A stretch of DNA of 64,000 nt from Microvirga sp. VF16 (GCF_016864375.1 NZ_CP069357.1:62001-126000), one strand, 5' to 3'; positions 42,366 to 51,934 are shown, counted from the first letter of the stretch. The notes: generated by a model not told the origin, from the sequence alone. Numbers and translations are program-made.

Positions 42366-43517
42366 ATGTTCTCCTCTCCCTCAGCCGACGCTTCAGTCTC
42401 GGACAGCACCCACACGATCTTTCTGGCGCTTGAACTCAGCCGCCGCTCCTGGCTGGTGGCGCTGCACGCCCCCGATGCCGCGAAGATCGAGCTGCATCGG
42501 CTTCCCGCCGGTGATGGACAGGCGGTGCTCGACCTGCTTGCCCGCATCCGGACCCGCGTGGAACGACGCACCGGCGTGAGCCCACATGTATCGTGCTGCT
42601 ACGAGGCCGGCCGCGACGGGTTCTGGCTGCACCGCCTTCTCGAGGCGCACGGCGTCAGCAGCCATGTCATGGACCCGAGTTCGCTGCAGGTCGACCGCCG
42701 GGCCCGGCGGGCCAAGACGGACCGCCTGGATGCCCAGGCTCTGCTGCGGGCGCTGATGGCCTGGTCTCGCGGCGAGCCGAAGGTCTGCTCCATGGTCCGC
42801 CCACCGTCACCGGACGAGGAGGATGCGCGTCGCCCGAGTCGCGAGCGCGCCACGCTGCTGCAGGAGCGCATTCGCCTGGTCAACCGGATCAAGGGGCTGT
42901 GTGCGACGCAAGGAATCGACGACTACGAGCCGCTGCGGCCGGATCGCCGCCTGCGCCTGGCGCAGCTGATCACGGGAGATGGCCGGCTCTTGCCGCCGCG
43001 GCTGTCGGCGGAGATCGCGCGTCAGCTCGATTGGCTTGAACTCGTGCTGCGGCACTTGGCCGAGGTCGAGACGAGGCGCGATGCCGAAGCGGCGGCGGCA
43101 CGAGCCGCGTCCTCGTCCAAGCTTGGGACCTTGCTGCATCTGAGGGGGATCGGCTCTGAGATTGCAACTGTCCTCGACAAGGAGGTGTTCTACCGATGCT
43201 TTGCCAGCCGGCGCCACGTGGCTGCCTATGCCGGGCTGACGCCCAGCCCGTTTGCGAGCGGCCGCCGCTCGCGCGAGCAAGGCATCACCAAGGCGGGCAA
43301 CGCCCGCGCCCGCAAGGCGCTGATCGAACTCGCCTGGCTGTGGTTGCGCAACCAGCCTGACAGTGCACTGGCGGCTTGGTTCCGCAGCCGTGTGGGGTCG
43401 GCCACTGGGCGGGTCAGACGCATTGCAATTGTGGCGCTCGCCCGCAAGCTGCTGATCCTGTTGTGGCGCTATGTCGAAACAGGCGCCCTGCCAGCCGATG
43501 TGGCCGTGAAGCCCTGA
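42366..43517 (+). CDS. IS110-family DEDD transposase
   Basis: The 383-residue product has the N-terminal RuvC-like DEDD domain (ALELSRRSWLVAL, with Glu where Asp is usual; YEAGRDGFWLHRLL; AKTDRLDAQALLRAL near residue 117). The C-terminal Tnp20 domain has LRGIGSEIATVL near 260 and YAGLTPSPFASG, ITKAGNARARKALIELAWLW. This class uses an RNA guide made from the element's non-coding end. The frame is intact. Confidence 0.92.
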   Translation: MFSSPSADASVSDSTHTIFLALELSRRSWLVALHAPDAAKIELHRLPAGDGQAVLDLLARIRTRVERRTGVSPHVSCCYEAGRDGFWLHRLLEAHGVSSHVMDPSSLQVDRRARRAKTDRLDAQALLRALMAWSRGEPKVCSMVRPPSPDEEDARRPSRERATLLQERIRLVNRIKGLCATQGIDDYEPLRPDRRLRLAQLITGDGRLLPPRLSAEIARQLDWLELVLRHLAEVETRRDAEAAAARAASSSKLGTLLHLRGIGSEIATVLDKEVFYRCFASRRHVAAYAGLTPSPFASGRRSREQGITKAGNARARKALIELAWLWLRNQPDSALAAWFRSRVGSATGRVRRIAIVALARKLLILLWRYVETGALPADVAVKP

Positions 43518-44037
43518 ACCCGCTTGCGCGCTGGCGCGGGAGTGTCAGCGCGTGATGTCTGAGGGGAGTGCGACCGCGTTGTCCCCCCTGGCTGGAACAA
43601 TGCCGCGAAAAAGAATGGTCGCGCTCACCCCGGAGCCCGTTCCCGACGCATGCGGGATTATGGTCAGGGCTTGGGCCCAACCGGATATAAGGTGATGCGG
43701 ACGAGCGGTTCGCATGAGCGCCATCGGGCTCAGCCTCGGACGTCACCGCAAACTGTCGAATCCCGACCGTGATTTGACGGACAGTGTCGGAGCGAGTTGC
43801 CCTCGGGCAGTCTCCATGATGGCTTGGACCTTCGGCCGGCCCTCAAGCCCTGCGCCTGCGGCGCACCGCGAAGCGGCTGCGGGACTTGACCGCCCGCCTC
43901 GCCCAAGCTGAGAGCCGCCATGCCAGAATGGCAGGCTTTGAACTCGGCTTCCTTTGGTTCGACCCTCTCGGCCAGGTCAAATTCTGACTTCGATCCGGCA
44001 CACCGCCTGCCAGCGCTTGACGTATTGGCCCATATAA
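43518..44037 (+). ncRNA. Candidate bridge/seek RNA region of the IS110
   Basis: This non-coding end of the element is about 520 bases and follows the transposase gene. In IS1111-type members the guide RNA is encoded after the transposase. The exact transcript and its loops are not resolved by eye. The target to be matched is CTGGCGCAGAAAAAG followed by GGGGGCCTGATCC. Confidence 0.45.
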
Positions 44038-44900
44038 GGGGGCCTGATCCGGCGGCTGAAGGCGGGCTGGCACAGGGGCGATCGGCTGCTGTGCCTCGAC
44101 TGGACGCTGCTGCGGCTGTTTCCGCCGCTACGGGCGGCCTGGGCGCTCAAGGGCACGCAGGCGGTTGTGCCGATCACCGGCCGCAATGCCAAGCGGGTGC
44201 TGTTCGGGGCGATCGACCTGCGCAGCGCGCGCCGCGTGGTGCTGATCCGCTCCCACGCCGGTCAGGCAGACGCCCAGGCGTTCCTGCGCGCGCTGCGGCG
44301 CCGCTACCGCGGCGCCGGCTGGCTCTGGCTGCTAACCGACCGGGCGAGCGCCCACACTGCCCCGCAGACCCAAGCGCTGGCCACGCGGTTGCGCATCCGG
44401 TTCGTGTGGTTGCCCCAGCAGGCGCCCGAACTGAGCCCGATGGATCAGCTCTGGCGCGAGCTCAAGCGGCTGATTGCGGCCAACCGACAGGCGGCGTCCA
44501 TCGATGCCCTCGCCGCCGATGCCGCGGCCTGGGTTCTGAGGTTGACGCCGCAACAGGCGCGTCGCAAGGCTGGCATGGCATCCAAACACTTCTGGCTCCG
44601 AAAGCTGTTGCAGAACTTTTGGCGACCTACTTAGGGTACTACACTGCACACGCAATCTATTTCTGGCCGGCGGCTCTGATCACAGCCTATTTGGTCTACG
44701 TTGTCTGTTCGGCGCTAGGATGGCTTTGGCGATGCATATTGAGAGCACGCCAAACAGGGATTTGACACGGCCACTTCGATCGGAATGCGGTTCGGAAGCG
44801 AAGCAACCGCCCGCCATGGTGGCCGTAGGAAGGAACGCGGCTTGACCAATTGCTGAATCCAACGGCCGCCGTGGGCAGAGATTCCGCTGTGCCGACCATT

Positions 44901-44933
44901 AAAGCCGCAGAGCATTCCGGCCTGCGGCTTTTT
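44901..44933. terminator. Terminator between convergent genes
   Basis: AAAGCCGCAG and CTGCGGCTTT pair around AGCATTCCGGC with a T-run on the + strand and As before it, so it may work both ways. Confidence 0.75.
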
Positions 44934-44957
44934 CTATGTCCGCCTTCTCAAACCCGT

Positions 44958-45530
44958 CTAACGGGCAGACTTTGGCAGGAATTGGAGGATTCCCTCGGGC
45001 CGATCGATCGTTGGCTGCTCAACCCGATCCTGAACCTTATAGCCCAACGTCCGCGCAAACTCGGCGGCCCCTGTCATCATGGAATCGAAGATGCGGCCGT
45101 GACACACGGCAAAGTATTGAGCCATCGAAATCTCGTTGGCGTGACCGTAGCGGCCTTCATCATCCAGGGTCAGGAAGTCGACGAGATACTTTCCCTCAAA
45201 GGGTGAAATGACTGCCGGCACCTGCTTTGAGCAGAACACGAAGGCCCTGCTCGTCCCTGGCGCCCGGGTCTTCTTCTTCGGATTCTGCATTGAGTAGGAC
45301 CAGGTTTCACCCTCAATACGGAAAAGCACCCCAGCCGAGTGGAACAAGACCGGTTCGGAATACTCGATCGTTGGAGTCACGCACTCGCCGTGCTGGCACC
45401 AGTCTGGCAACGGCTTCGCGATAGGCTTACCCGGCATACGCGCCTGTGTTTGCGCCATCGCTCCAGTAGCCCCAGATGCGAATGTCGCCGCCACGAGAAC
45501 ACCTGCGGCTATCGATTTACAACGTAACAC
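44958..45530 (-). CDS. Secreted hypothetical protein
   Basis: The 190-residue product has a signal peptide (KSIAAGVLVAATFASGATGAMA). The mature protein has four Cys (WCQHGECVTP, VFCSKQ, AVCHGRIF) that may pair, and a beta-rich core. Predicted periplasmic. Family not recognised. Another minus-strand gene starts beyond it (45550-46083). Confidence 0.6.
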   Translation of the reverse strand: MLRCKSIAAGVLVAATFASGATGAMAQTQARMPGKPIAKPLPDWCQHGECVTPTIEYSEPVLFHSAGVLFRIEGETWSYSMQNPKKKTRAPGTSRAFVFCSKQVPAVISPFEGKYLVDFLTLDDEGRYGHANEISMAQYFAVCHGRIFDSMMTGAAEFARTLGYKVQDRVEQPTIDRPEGILQFLPKSAR

Positions 45531-45549
45531 GATGGTCCACTCATACCGT

Positions 45550-46083
45550 TCAGTTCAGGCCGACGACCTTCAGGGCTGCCACGAGTTCCGGATGCATCTC
45601 AAAAATGTGGCCGGACTCGTCATCGGTGGCTGCGAGATCCTTCACAAGGACGCTCATGAAGAACTCACGGCCGTTTTGATAGGTTTCAAACGTCAACCCG
45701 AGTTCCCGGCCAACCTCTTTACCTAGCCCACCGTACTGACGGTTTGCGGTTGAGTAGCTGTCCCAGCCAGCAACCTCAGCCAGTTCGTGCGCCGTCATCG
45801 GCTTGATCGCGTTTGCCCTCAGCATCTTCTCATGGTGCTCGCTGAGCCGGTGGCCCGCAAAATAGTTCACGTACTCCTCTGTCGTCGCAACATTTGGAAG
45901 CCTTCGCTTCTTTGAGCTCTCCGCAAAACCCGCATCCACGAACGCTCTTGCCTTAGCGAAAGCGTCATCAAGAGTCTCGCCGTCGGCAATGTGAAGCCGC
46001 TTTACACCGACGAACACGCCAACCTGAGGCGTGCCCCGCAGCATGGCTCCCCGGAGGAGCCTGCCCCTATAGGTCTGATCCAT
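45550..46083 (-). CDS. Hypothetical protein with DNA-binding-like C-terminal domain
   Basis: The 177-residue product has a basic first half (KKRRLPNVATTEEYVNYFAGH). Residues about 120-177 (AHELAEVAGWDSYSTANRQYGGLG, in part) resemble a C-terminal module often attached to HNH or restriction-type proteins, but no nuclease motif is present. It could be a truncated partner or regulator. It ends 20 bases before the secreted protein gene. Confidence 0.45.
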   Translation of the reverse strand: MDQTYRGRLLRGAMLRGTPQVGVFVGVKRLHIADGETLDDAFAKARAFVDAGFAESSKKRRLPNVATTEEYVNYFAGHRLSEHHEKMLRANAIKPMTAHELAEVAGWDSYSTANRQYGGLGKEVGRELGLTFETYQNGREFFMSVLVKDLAATDDESGHIFEMHPELVAALKVVGLN

Positions 46084-46153
46084 AATTAGCCCCGTTACCC
46101 ACCTGGCTCACACCAGGACGTACGTTCCCCTCTACCACGAGAGGATTTCATGC

Positions 46154-48613
46154 TCACGCAGCATTTGGTATTGGCTCGATGGATAGTTCGTGCAGGAAGC
46201 GTTCGTAGGCATCGGCTATGGTGGCGACGATCATGTAGATTGGTGCCCCCTCCCGGCAGCGGACAAAGTTTCCTTCTGCGGCCTTGATTAACCTGCCTAA
46301 GAGACCCCGGTCGATCTTATACTCCAGCCCCTTTTCCAGATCGCGTATCAGATCCTCCGACAAAGCGAGGGCGGTCAGGTCGGTACCCTCAGGAGCGAGC
46401 CCCGCTCGGACGTAAAGCCTTGAAAGGTATAGGATCGAGCATGACGCCTCGGGGCCTGCCACCTCCAGCAGTTCGTTGGCTCGTCTTGTTAGGAAGAGCG
46501 CGAGAACCCTTTCGACACCATAGACTGTTCCAACCCGCAGATCGTTATGTACGGCGACGATAAACTCAGTGCTCTTTGGACCTAAGAATATTTGGTCCGC
46601 TCCTAGAGCTCCATACTCGTCCAAATGGGCACATCGAACGATGATTTCCTTATCTTCATCGCTGCGCTCGTCACCGAAGATCATGAAGCTGTCCTGCGAT
46701 CTCAAAGCCACCAAGTTCAATGGTGCAACATGAATCTCTGAGCGTTTGAACAACCTATGTGCCGCTGCCGTGAGATCACTAATGGCTTGAGGAATCGGAG
46801 CTACACTGGTCCAGCCATCTTCGCTCGATGCAAGGGTATATACAAAGTCTTTGATCAGATCCGCGATACTAAGGTTCTCAATCTCCTCCCCACGAAGCGT
46901 TAGGCTGGACACGACGGCCGGAATTGGCACCCCGTTGACCCACCCGCGCAGGAAGAGGAATGGCTCAACACAGCGGAAAGACTCGATGTCGTCGAGGTCA
47001 AGCCACTGTGGCCCTTCCTTCTTATACCGGAGGACCTCTAACTTCTCGATCGCGACCTCGCCACCATCCAGAACATCTGAGCAGTAGCCTTCCATAAAGT
47101 CATAAAGATCGATGGATTGGACATCTATCTCCACTGGCATCGGCTGGAACAGCATGGTGGGGGAGTAAGGCTCACCCTGGTCTGGCCAAAGATCAGCCGC
47201 CTCAATGACAGGTTCAAGAACAGTATGGTTGGTCTCGAACGCCGACACGGCGACGCGGGCTGCTTCCCAATCCCCAGTCACAACCTTTCGAACCGAGCGG
47301 AGAACAAAGTTAGGAACCCGGATCCTGATCTGAATTTGCCCATCGAAGCTAGTAAGGCTGCTCGCCAACGACTGGAGATCAGAAACCACCTGGCTCATGA
47401 TCACTTCACCAAGCCGTTCATTGAGGCTGGTGTGGCGCACTCCCAGAACATGACAAACTTGGATGTCTAACAGAAGCGGCGCCATGTATCCCGCATCCAG
47501 CGCCAAGCTGAGTGTCCGCCTTAGACCGGCGCAAAGGCTGAACGCCCGATTTCCTACGTGGCTGATCCGGACTTGCGCGCGGCGTACATCCGCGGCCCCA
47601 TTGCCAAATACTGTGGCCGGATGCGGAATCTCAGGATCAAGCGCCAAACTTGCAACATCCAAGATGTCCGGTGACGCATGCTCGGCTACAAGCTCTGGGA
47701 TACGCAGGCCAGGAAGAGGCATAAAATTGTCTTCAGACTTGAGCCTGCGAATATCTGAATACGCGATCAAACTCGCTGAACGCAGGATCTCACGTCTGCG
47801 AAGATCTTCATGGCTGTCCTGCCCCCGCTCAATACCGTCGTCCTCAAACCAATTGCCTGGTACGAAGGGTCCCACAACATAGGCCGGTCCTGCTGTCCCG
47901 TCGGCGTCCTCGAAATCGCCCAGATGGCCGGAGTAAGACTCGATAATCCCACTAAAGGCGCGGACAACTTCGTCTTGCGATCCGGCGCTACCCCTCACGT
48001 GGCATTCGACCCTGACCGACTCCGTGCTCAGCATCTTTAGCCCTGGCTCAATTTCCTCCAACTCACCCATGCTCTCGAGAAGATCATTGCCAATCGCACC
48101 CGCGCCCTGATGAAGATTGAACACGTCACTCAGGATGAGAATGCCGCAGGCGCCAATGATCTCTTGCAGCACTCCGCCTTCGGACTCAGCCGCGGCCAGA
48201 ACATCATGCACCATCCGGATACAATCAGGCGTCCCTGATCGAGAGGAAATATACTCGATCCCGCGCTTGATTACCACGAATCCCAGGATCTTGCCTGCCG
48301 ACTGAGCCCGGACCAGTGCATGGCTCCTGAGGTCTCGTCTTGCATGTTCGAGGATATCGATCGTTCGTTCTTTCAATTCCTCTGAATTTTCTAAAGTTGC
48401 GTAGGCATCAATGATGCTACCGACCTCATCAGGATCCCAAACGCAGCCGATGTCCATTTCTAGGTCTAGTGACTCGACCTCTGCATCGACAGGGACTTCA
48501 ATGTATCCTGATAGCCGCCGCTCTAATTCGTTCACGGTCGCCGACGGGGCGCCCGCGGTACGCCTGATTTCAACAGGCAATAGGACGGCAGGAGAATTGG
48601 CTCCAGTAAACAT
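46154..48613 (-). CDS. Large protein of unknown function (819 residues)
   Basis: The acidic 819-residue product is soluble, with no signal peptide or long membrane segment and no P-loop, nuclease, protease or kinase motif that I can see. It alternates helical and beta-like segments throughout, suggesting several domains. It is alone: the next genes are the 177-residue gene 70 bases away downstream and a divergent gene upstream. Such lone large unrecognised genes on plasmids are sometimes defence or transfer effectors; this is speculation. Confidence 0.65.
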   Translation of the reverse strand: MFTGANSPAVLLPVEIRRTAGAPSATVNELERRLSGYIEVPVDAEVESLDLEMDIGCVWDPDEVGSIIDAYATLENSEELKERTIDILEHARRDLRSHALVRAQSAGKILGFVVIKRGIEYISSRSGTPDCIRMVHDVLAAAESEGGVLQEIIGACGILILSDVFNLHQGAGAIGNDLLESMGELEEIEPGLKMLSTESVRVECHVRGSAGSQDEVVRAFSGIIESYSGHLGDFEDADGTAGPAYVVGPFVPGNWFEDDGIERGQDSHEDLRRREILRSASLIAYSDIRRLKSEDNFMPLPGLRIPELVAEHASPDILDVASLALDPEIPHPATVFGNGAADVRRAQVRISHVGNRAFSLCAGLRRTLSLALDAGYMAPLLLDIQVCHVLGVRHTSLNERLGEVIMSQVVSDLQSLASSLTSFDGQIQIRIRVPNFVLRSVRKVVTGDWEAARVAVSAFETNHTVLEPVIEAADLWPDQGEPYSPTMLFQPMPVEIDVQSIDLYDFMEGYCSDVLDGGEVAIEKLEVLRYKKEGPQWLDLDDIESFRCVEPFLFLRGWVNGVPIPAVVSSLTLRGEEIENLSIADLIKDFVYTLASSEDGWTSVAPIPQAISDLTAAAHRLFKRSEIHVAPLNLVALRSQDSFMIFGDERSDEDKEIIVRCAHLDEYGALGADQIFLGPKSTEFIVAVHNDLRVGTVYGVERVLALFLTRRANELLEVAGPEASCSILYLSRLYVRAGLAPEGTDLTALALSEDLIRDLEKGLEYKIDRGLLGRLIKAAEGNFVRCREGAPIYMIVATIADAYERFLHELSIEPIPNAA

Positions 48614-48899
48614 CAGGTATCATCCTCCTGTCCTAGAAGTTCGCTCTGCAATTTTCGTCCACCAAGATAGCCGGGTCAATCTTAATAGGGACTTTCAGGC
48701 AGGATAGTGGCCTGCCGCGACGTGCCTGGATGGTGTTTCACCCGCGTGATAACTTGGCACCCTTCCGAGCAACACCTAAACGTCTCAGCTCAATAGCCTT
48801 TGAGGCTCTGAACCTTCTTCCAGCTTGCTCAAAACTAAAGCGAAAACCCCAATGCCCTGTTCGCTCTGGCGAGGCATCACGGCCACAAGGGACAAGCAA

Positions 48900-49604
48900 A
48901 TGAACCTAATTTCCTGCACCCTCACAGGCATCGATCGAAAGACAGATCTCGCACGGGTCGCTCAACTTTCGACGACCTTTCCCCAGGCCGAGTTCGCAAT
49001 TCTGTTTTCCCCAGAACGCTCAGGCCAACAGAACAGATTTCCAACAGTCCAGCAGATCCATACCCTGCTCACCGCCGGACCAATCAAATGGGCCATCCAC
49101 CTGTGCGGGAGGGCAGTGCCCGATTTCATTCGAGGGGCGGTCTCAGGAGAGGGAAGTGGGGAAGATCAAGAGGTGTTTCGGCTCGCCACTCATCCAGCCG
49201 TTTCCCGGATCCAACTGAACTTCGCATTTCGAAGAGCGACGTTTTCCCTCTCGGAACTGGATTCTGCAATCCAATCTCTAGCCATTCCAGTCATCACCCA
49301 GGAGCATCGGGCAAACGAAGGGGTTTCACTCGCGATCAAGGCACCGAACCACCAAGTCCTCTTTGATGCATCTGGCGGCCGTGGCATCGAAGCCGCCGAA
49401 TGGTTACCGCCCCTCAATGGCAAAATCTGCGGGTTCGCCGGCGGCTTGGGCCCGGAAACGCTCTCGGGTGCGCTCCCAGCCATCAAACATGCTTGCGCTG
49501 GTCAACCCTTCTGGATCGATATGGAAACCCGCATCCGGGATCGGGATGACTGGCTCGATCTCGATGCATGCGAGCGGGTTTTGGAAATTACCCAAACCAC
49601 GTAG
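48900..49604 (+). CDS. TIM-barrel protein resembling phosphoribosylanthranilate isomerase
   Basis: The 234-residue product starts at MNLISCTLTGIDRKTDL (ATG 48900). Its end has LFDASGGRGIEAAEW, then KICGFAGGLGPETLSGAL, then PFWIDMETRIRD. The GFAGGLGPE phosphate loop and alternating strands match the TrpF-like barrel. The catalytic Cys/Asp pair of TrpF is not evident, so tryptophan synthesis is unlikely. Similar proteins occur on plasmids and phages with unknown roles. AAAACCCCAA occurs 50 bases upstream. A terminator follows. Confidence 0.55.
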   Translation: MNLISCTLTGIDRKTDLARVAQLSTTFPQAEFAILFSPERSGQQNRFPTVQQIHTLLTAGPIKWAIHLCGRAVPDFIRGAVSGEGSGEDQEVFRLATHPAVSRIQLNFAFRRATFSLSELDSAIQSLAIPVITQEHRANEGVSLAIKAPNHQVLFDASGGRGIEAAEWLPPLNGKICGFAGGLGPETLSGALPAIKHACAGQPFWIDMETRIRDRDDWLDLDACERVLEITQTT

Positions 49605-49644
49605 CGGAGCGGATCTAGTCTCAGACGGTTATCCAGTAAAAGAA

Positions 49645-49676
49645 AGGCGGCGGTGCCGCTCACCGCCGCCTGTTTT
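49645..49676. terminator. Terminator between convergent genes
   Basis: AGGCGGCGGTG and CACCGCCGCCT are perfect 11-base arms around CCGCT, followed by GTTTT. Confidence 0.85.
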
Positions 49677-49702
49677 CATTCGAGCGTCGCCAATTCCCGA
49701 CG

Positions 49703-51934
49703 TCAATTGGATGCTTCAACACTTCTCCCAGGCTGAATTAAAACTTCATCCATCGCCGGCCCAAACCACTTGTCATTGATCCCCTCAATGATGTTCGAGT
49801 AATCATCTGTCCAGGGGGAGCGGGCATAATCGGGCCGGATCAGTTTCCACGTCTGGGCAATGTCTCCCATGTCCTCAGCCCTATGGCCGATCGCCAGAGT
49901 GATACTCGCCCCGGTCGCCTCACCACTAGCCTTTGTCGCACCGGCATAGGTAACCAGGCCCGCCTCGGCCGCAGCTCGTGCAACGATTGCTCGCAGGTCC
50001 AGGTGCCGGTTGGAAATGTGCATCACGACGACCCCATTCGGGCTCATCCGATCCAGATAAGAGCGGATTGCCTCGACAGTGATTAGATGAGCCGGAATCG
50101 AATCCGATGAGAAGGCGTCCAGAAAGATCAGGTCAAAACGATCTGCCTCTTTCTGCAGCGTAAGCCTTGCATCGCCATGGACGATCCTCGAATTGGGCGC
50201 ACATTTCGCCATAAAGGCGAATTGGGACGGGTCGGTGGCAATCTCCGTTACCACTGGATCGATCTCGAAGAAGGTCCAATTCTCGCCAGCCTTGATCGAA
50301 CAGGCAATGCTGCCACTCCCCAGCCCGACCGCCGCAACCCGATTGAGCCGTCCCCCCTGAGCACGCCGAACTGCCTCAATCCCAAGGACGTTCGATCCAG
50401 CCGACGCGTAATAGGTCAGGGGCTCGGGCCGGCCGGTTACCAGCTTGCCGTCCGGAGTCCGGAGCCTGATAGCCCCATGGATCGTGCTGCCATGGCGAAT
50501 GTACCGGAACTGTCCGTCCGGCGACTCATAGACCTTGTTGACCCCGAAGAACGATCGATATGAGGTTGTCCCGACCACCAGATCAGACAGGACCGTTACG
50601 GTAAGGGCGCAGGCAGTTCCAACAAGGACCGTACCGACGGCCTTTCGCCAGGTGAGGATCAGCAGGATGATCAGCAACACCCCTGTGATAAATAGGATTG
50701 TTTCGCTCAGCCGATCGACCAAAAGGATCAAAACGCCGCATCCCACCAGCAGGATAGCTGCAGCGATGCCCGGATAAGCTTCCTTAGAGGTGAAGTCCCT
50801 CCAAGCAACCTTGCGCCCGACGAAGAGAGAGGCTACCAGAAGGATGGGGTACTCGAGAACTCCGGAGAACAGGGCTGGCGCCAAAAGGCCACTGAACACC
50901 CCGCCCATCACCCCGCCGGCGGACATCCAGACATAGAACGAGGTCAAGTTTCGGGCCGAGGGACGGCGCTCGTAAAGAGCTCGATGAGCGATAAGAGCGC
51001 TGACGAAGAAAACCACTAGGTGGAGCCCTGCTAGAGCCAGTGTCTCGGCCCCTTTCAGAAGCATCAGAAAAACAAACGCGATGCCCCAGACCTGAATTGC
51101 CTTCAACTTGCCCGACGAGGCAAACGACCTCTCGCGGAACGTCATGATGAAAGTCAGCAAGAACAGCGCTAAGGGGAGGACCCATAGGAAAGGAGCAGAA
51201 GCCACATCGGTCGCGATATGGGCAGTGACTGCAACCAGCAGACCAGACGGCACCAGGGCAATGGCCATCCATGCCAGACGGTCTGACCATCCTACTGCGA
51301 TCCGTTCAATCTCATCCGCGGCGATGGTCTCGCTGATACCTCGCCCCCGGCGGATCAGGAAAAACGCGCAAAGACTGACGCCCGTCGCCAATAAGCCGTA
51401 GAGCGATGCCCAGAGAAGGCTTTGCTCCCCCAGCCGCAGCCACGGCTCGATCAGGAGCGGATAGGATAGAAGGGCAAGGAAAGACCCTGCATTTGAGGCG
51501 GCATACAGGAAATATGGATCCGACGATTGCTTGTCTCCGACCTGGCCGAACCACGCCTGGAGCAGCGGGCCATTTGCAGATAAAGCGAGAAACGGCAGCC
51601 CGACTGACAAAGCGAACACACCCAAAAGCCAGATCGCTGTCGGGCCTGACGGCTCTGGGCTCCCGAACGCAACGACCGAGATCGGAAGTCCTGCCATGGC
51701 TAGGGCCAGCAATGCCACATGGACCGCGACGGCGACGCCCCGGCGCATGCGCGTGACCAGCAGGTTTGCATAGGCATAACCCGCCAAGAGCAGAGCCTGA
51801 AAGAAAACCATAGCGACCGACCAGACCGACGGCGAACCACCCAAAATCGGGAGCACCATCTTGGTGAACATCGGCTGCACACCGAAGAGCAGGAACGCAG
51901 ACAAGAAAATGGTGGTGGCAAAAAGGGGAAGCAT
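49703..51934 (-). CDS. Membrane protein fused to a spermidine-synthase-like domain
   Basis: The 743-residue product has about 12-14 hydrophobic segments in residues 1-480, starting FATTIFLSAFLLFGVQPMFT. The C-terminal 250 residues form a Rossmann methyltransferase-like domain with VAAVGLGSGSIACSI, FFEIDPVV, and FDLIFLDAFSSDSIP, as in spermidine synthases. This MFS-like/spermidine-synthase fusion is a known bacterial family, and the substrate is unknown. It shares a terminator region with the porin gene, which lies upstream of it on the same strand. Confidence 0.82.
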   Translation of the reverse strand: MLPLFATTIFLSAFLLFGVQPMFTKMVLPILGGSPSVWSVAMVFFQALLLAGYAYANLLVTRMRRGVAVAVHVALLALAMAGLPISVVAFGSPEPSGPTAIWLLGVFALSVGLPFLALSANGPLLQAWFGQVGDKQSSDPYFLYAASNAGSFLALLSYPLLIEPWLRLGEQSLLWASLYGLLATGVSLCAFFLIRRGRGISETIAADEIERIAVGWSDRLAWMAIALVPSGLLVAVTAHIATDVASAPFLWVLPLALFLLTFIMTFRERSFASSGKLKAIQVWGIAFVFLMLLKGAETLALAGLHLVVFFVSALIAHRALYERRPSARNLTSFYVWMSAGGVMGGVFSGLLAPALFSGVLEYPILLVASLFVGRKVAWRDFTSKEAYPGIAAAILLVGCGVLILLVDRLSETILFITGVLLIILLILTWRKAVGTVLVGTACALTVTVLSDLVVGTTSYRSFFGVNKVYESPDGQFRYIRHGSTIHGAIRLRTPDGKLVTGRPEPLTYYASAGSNVLGIEAVRRAQGGRLNRVAAVGLGSGSIACSIKAGENWTFFEIDPVVTEIATDPSQFAFMAKCAPNSRIVHGDARLTLQKEADRFDLIFLDAFSSDSIPAHLITVEAIRSYLDRMSPNGVVVMHISNRHLDLRAIVARAAAEAGLVTYAGATKASGEATGASITLAIGHRAEDMGDIAQTWKLIRPDYARSPWTDDYSNIIEGINDKWFGPAMDEVLIQPGRSVEASN

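Larger units (their letters stand above)
42296..44037 (+). mobile_element. IS110-family (IS1111-type) insertion sequence, about 1742 bp
   Basis: Placed by rejoining the IS630 transposase: left junction after AAAAAG (42295), right junction before GGGGGCCTG (44038). The exact point is uncertain by a few Gs. Subterminal inverted words ATGGGCCA (42301) and TGGCCCAT (44026-44033) fit the IS1111 subgroup, which has subterminal repeats. A transposase gene lies at the left and about 520 non-coding bases at the right. Confidence 0.75.
41744..44631 (+). mobile_element. IS630-family insertion sequence (element B), itself interrupted
   Basis: Inverted ends start AGTAGATCGCCA (left) and AGTAGGTCGCCA (right, reverse), flanked by TA at 41742-41743 and 44632-44633. 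Without the inner IS110 the element is about 1.15 kb. It is unrelated at its ends to element A. It disrupts the membrane protein gene and is itself dead because of the inner insertion. Confidence 0.85.
41798..44634 (+). pseudogene. IS630-family transposase (element B), split by IS110
   Basis: The first part runs from ATG 41798 to the AAG codon at 42293-42295 (ends APHLAQKK). The second starts GGG GGC CTG at 44038 (GGLIRRLKAGWHRGD). Together they give 364 residues with the DDE core: LCLDWTLL, LTDRASAH, and LPQQAPELSPMDQLWRELKR. The stop TAG is built from the duplicated TA plus the first flanking G, so the end depends on the insertion site. The split is exact and in frame. Confidence 0.8.
41543..44765 (+). 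pseudogene. Small membrane protein gene split by a nested IS
   Basis: The first part (41543-41743) encodes two hydrophobic segments (YLPPAAYLAFAVYVW, FLATYPVAVVGVALTWAL). The second (44634-44765) encodes YYTAHAIYFWPAALITAYLVY and a basic tail. Removing the element between and one TA gives IPSG-L-GYYTA in frame, about 110 residues with three or four membrane segments. The coding region starts seven bases after the IS1380 right end. Inactive here. Confidence 0.7.

Noticed and set aside
42593..43039. 148-codon frame inside the IS110
   Set aside because: Alternative frame of the transposase in GC-rich sequence.
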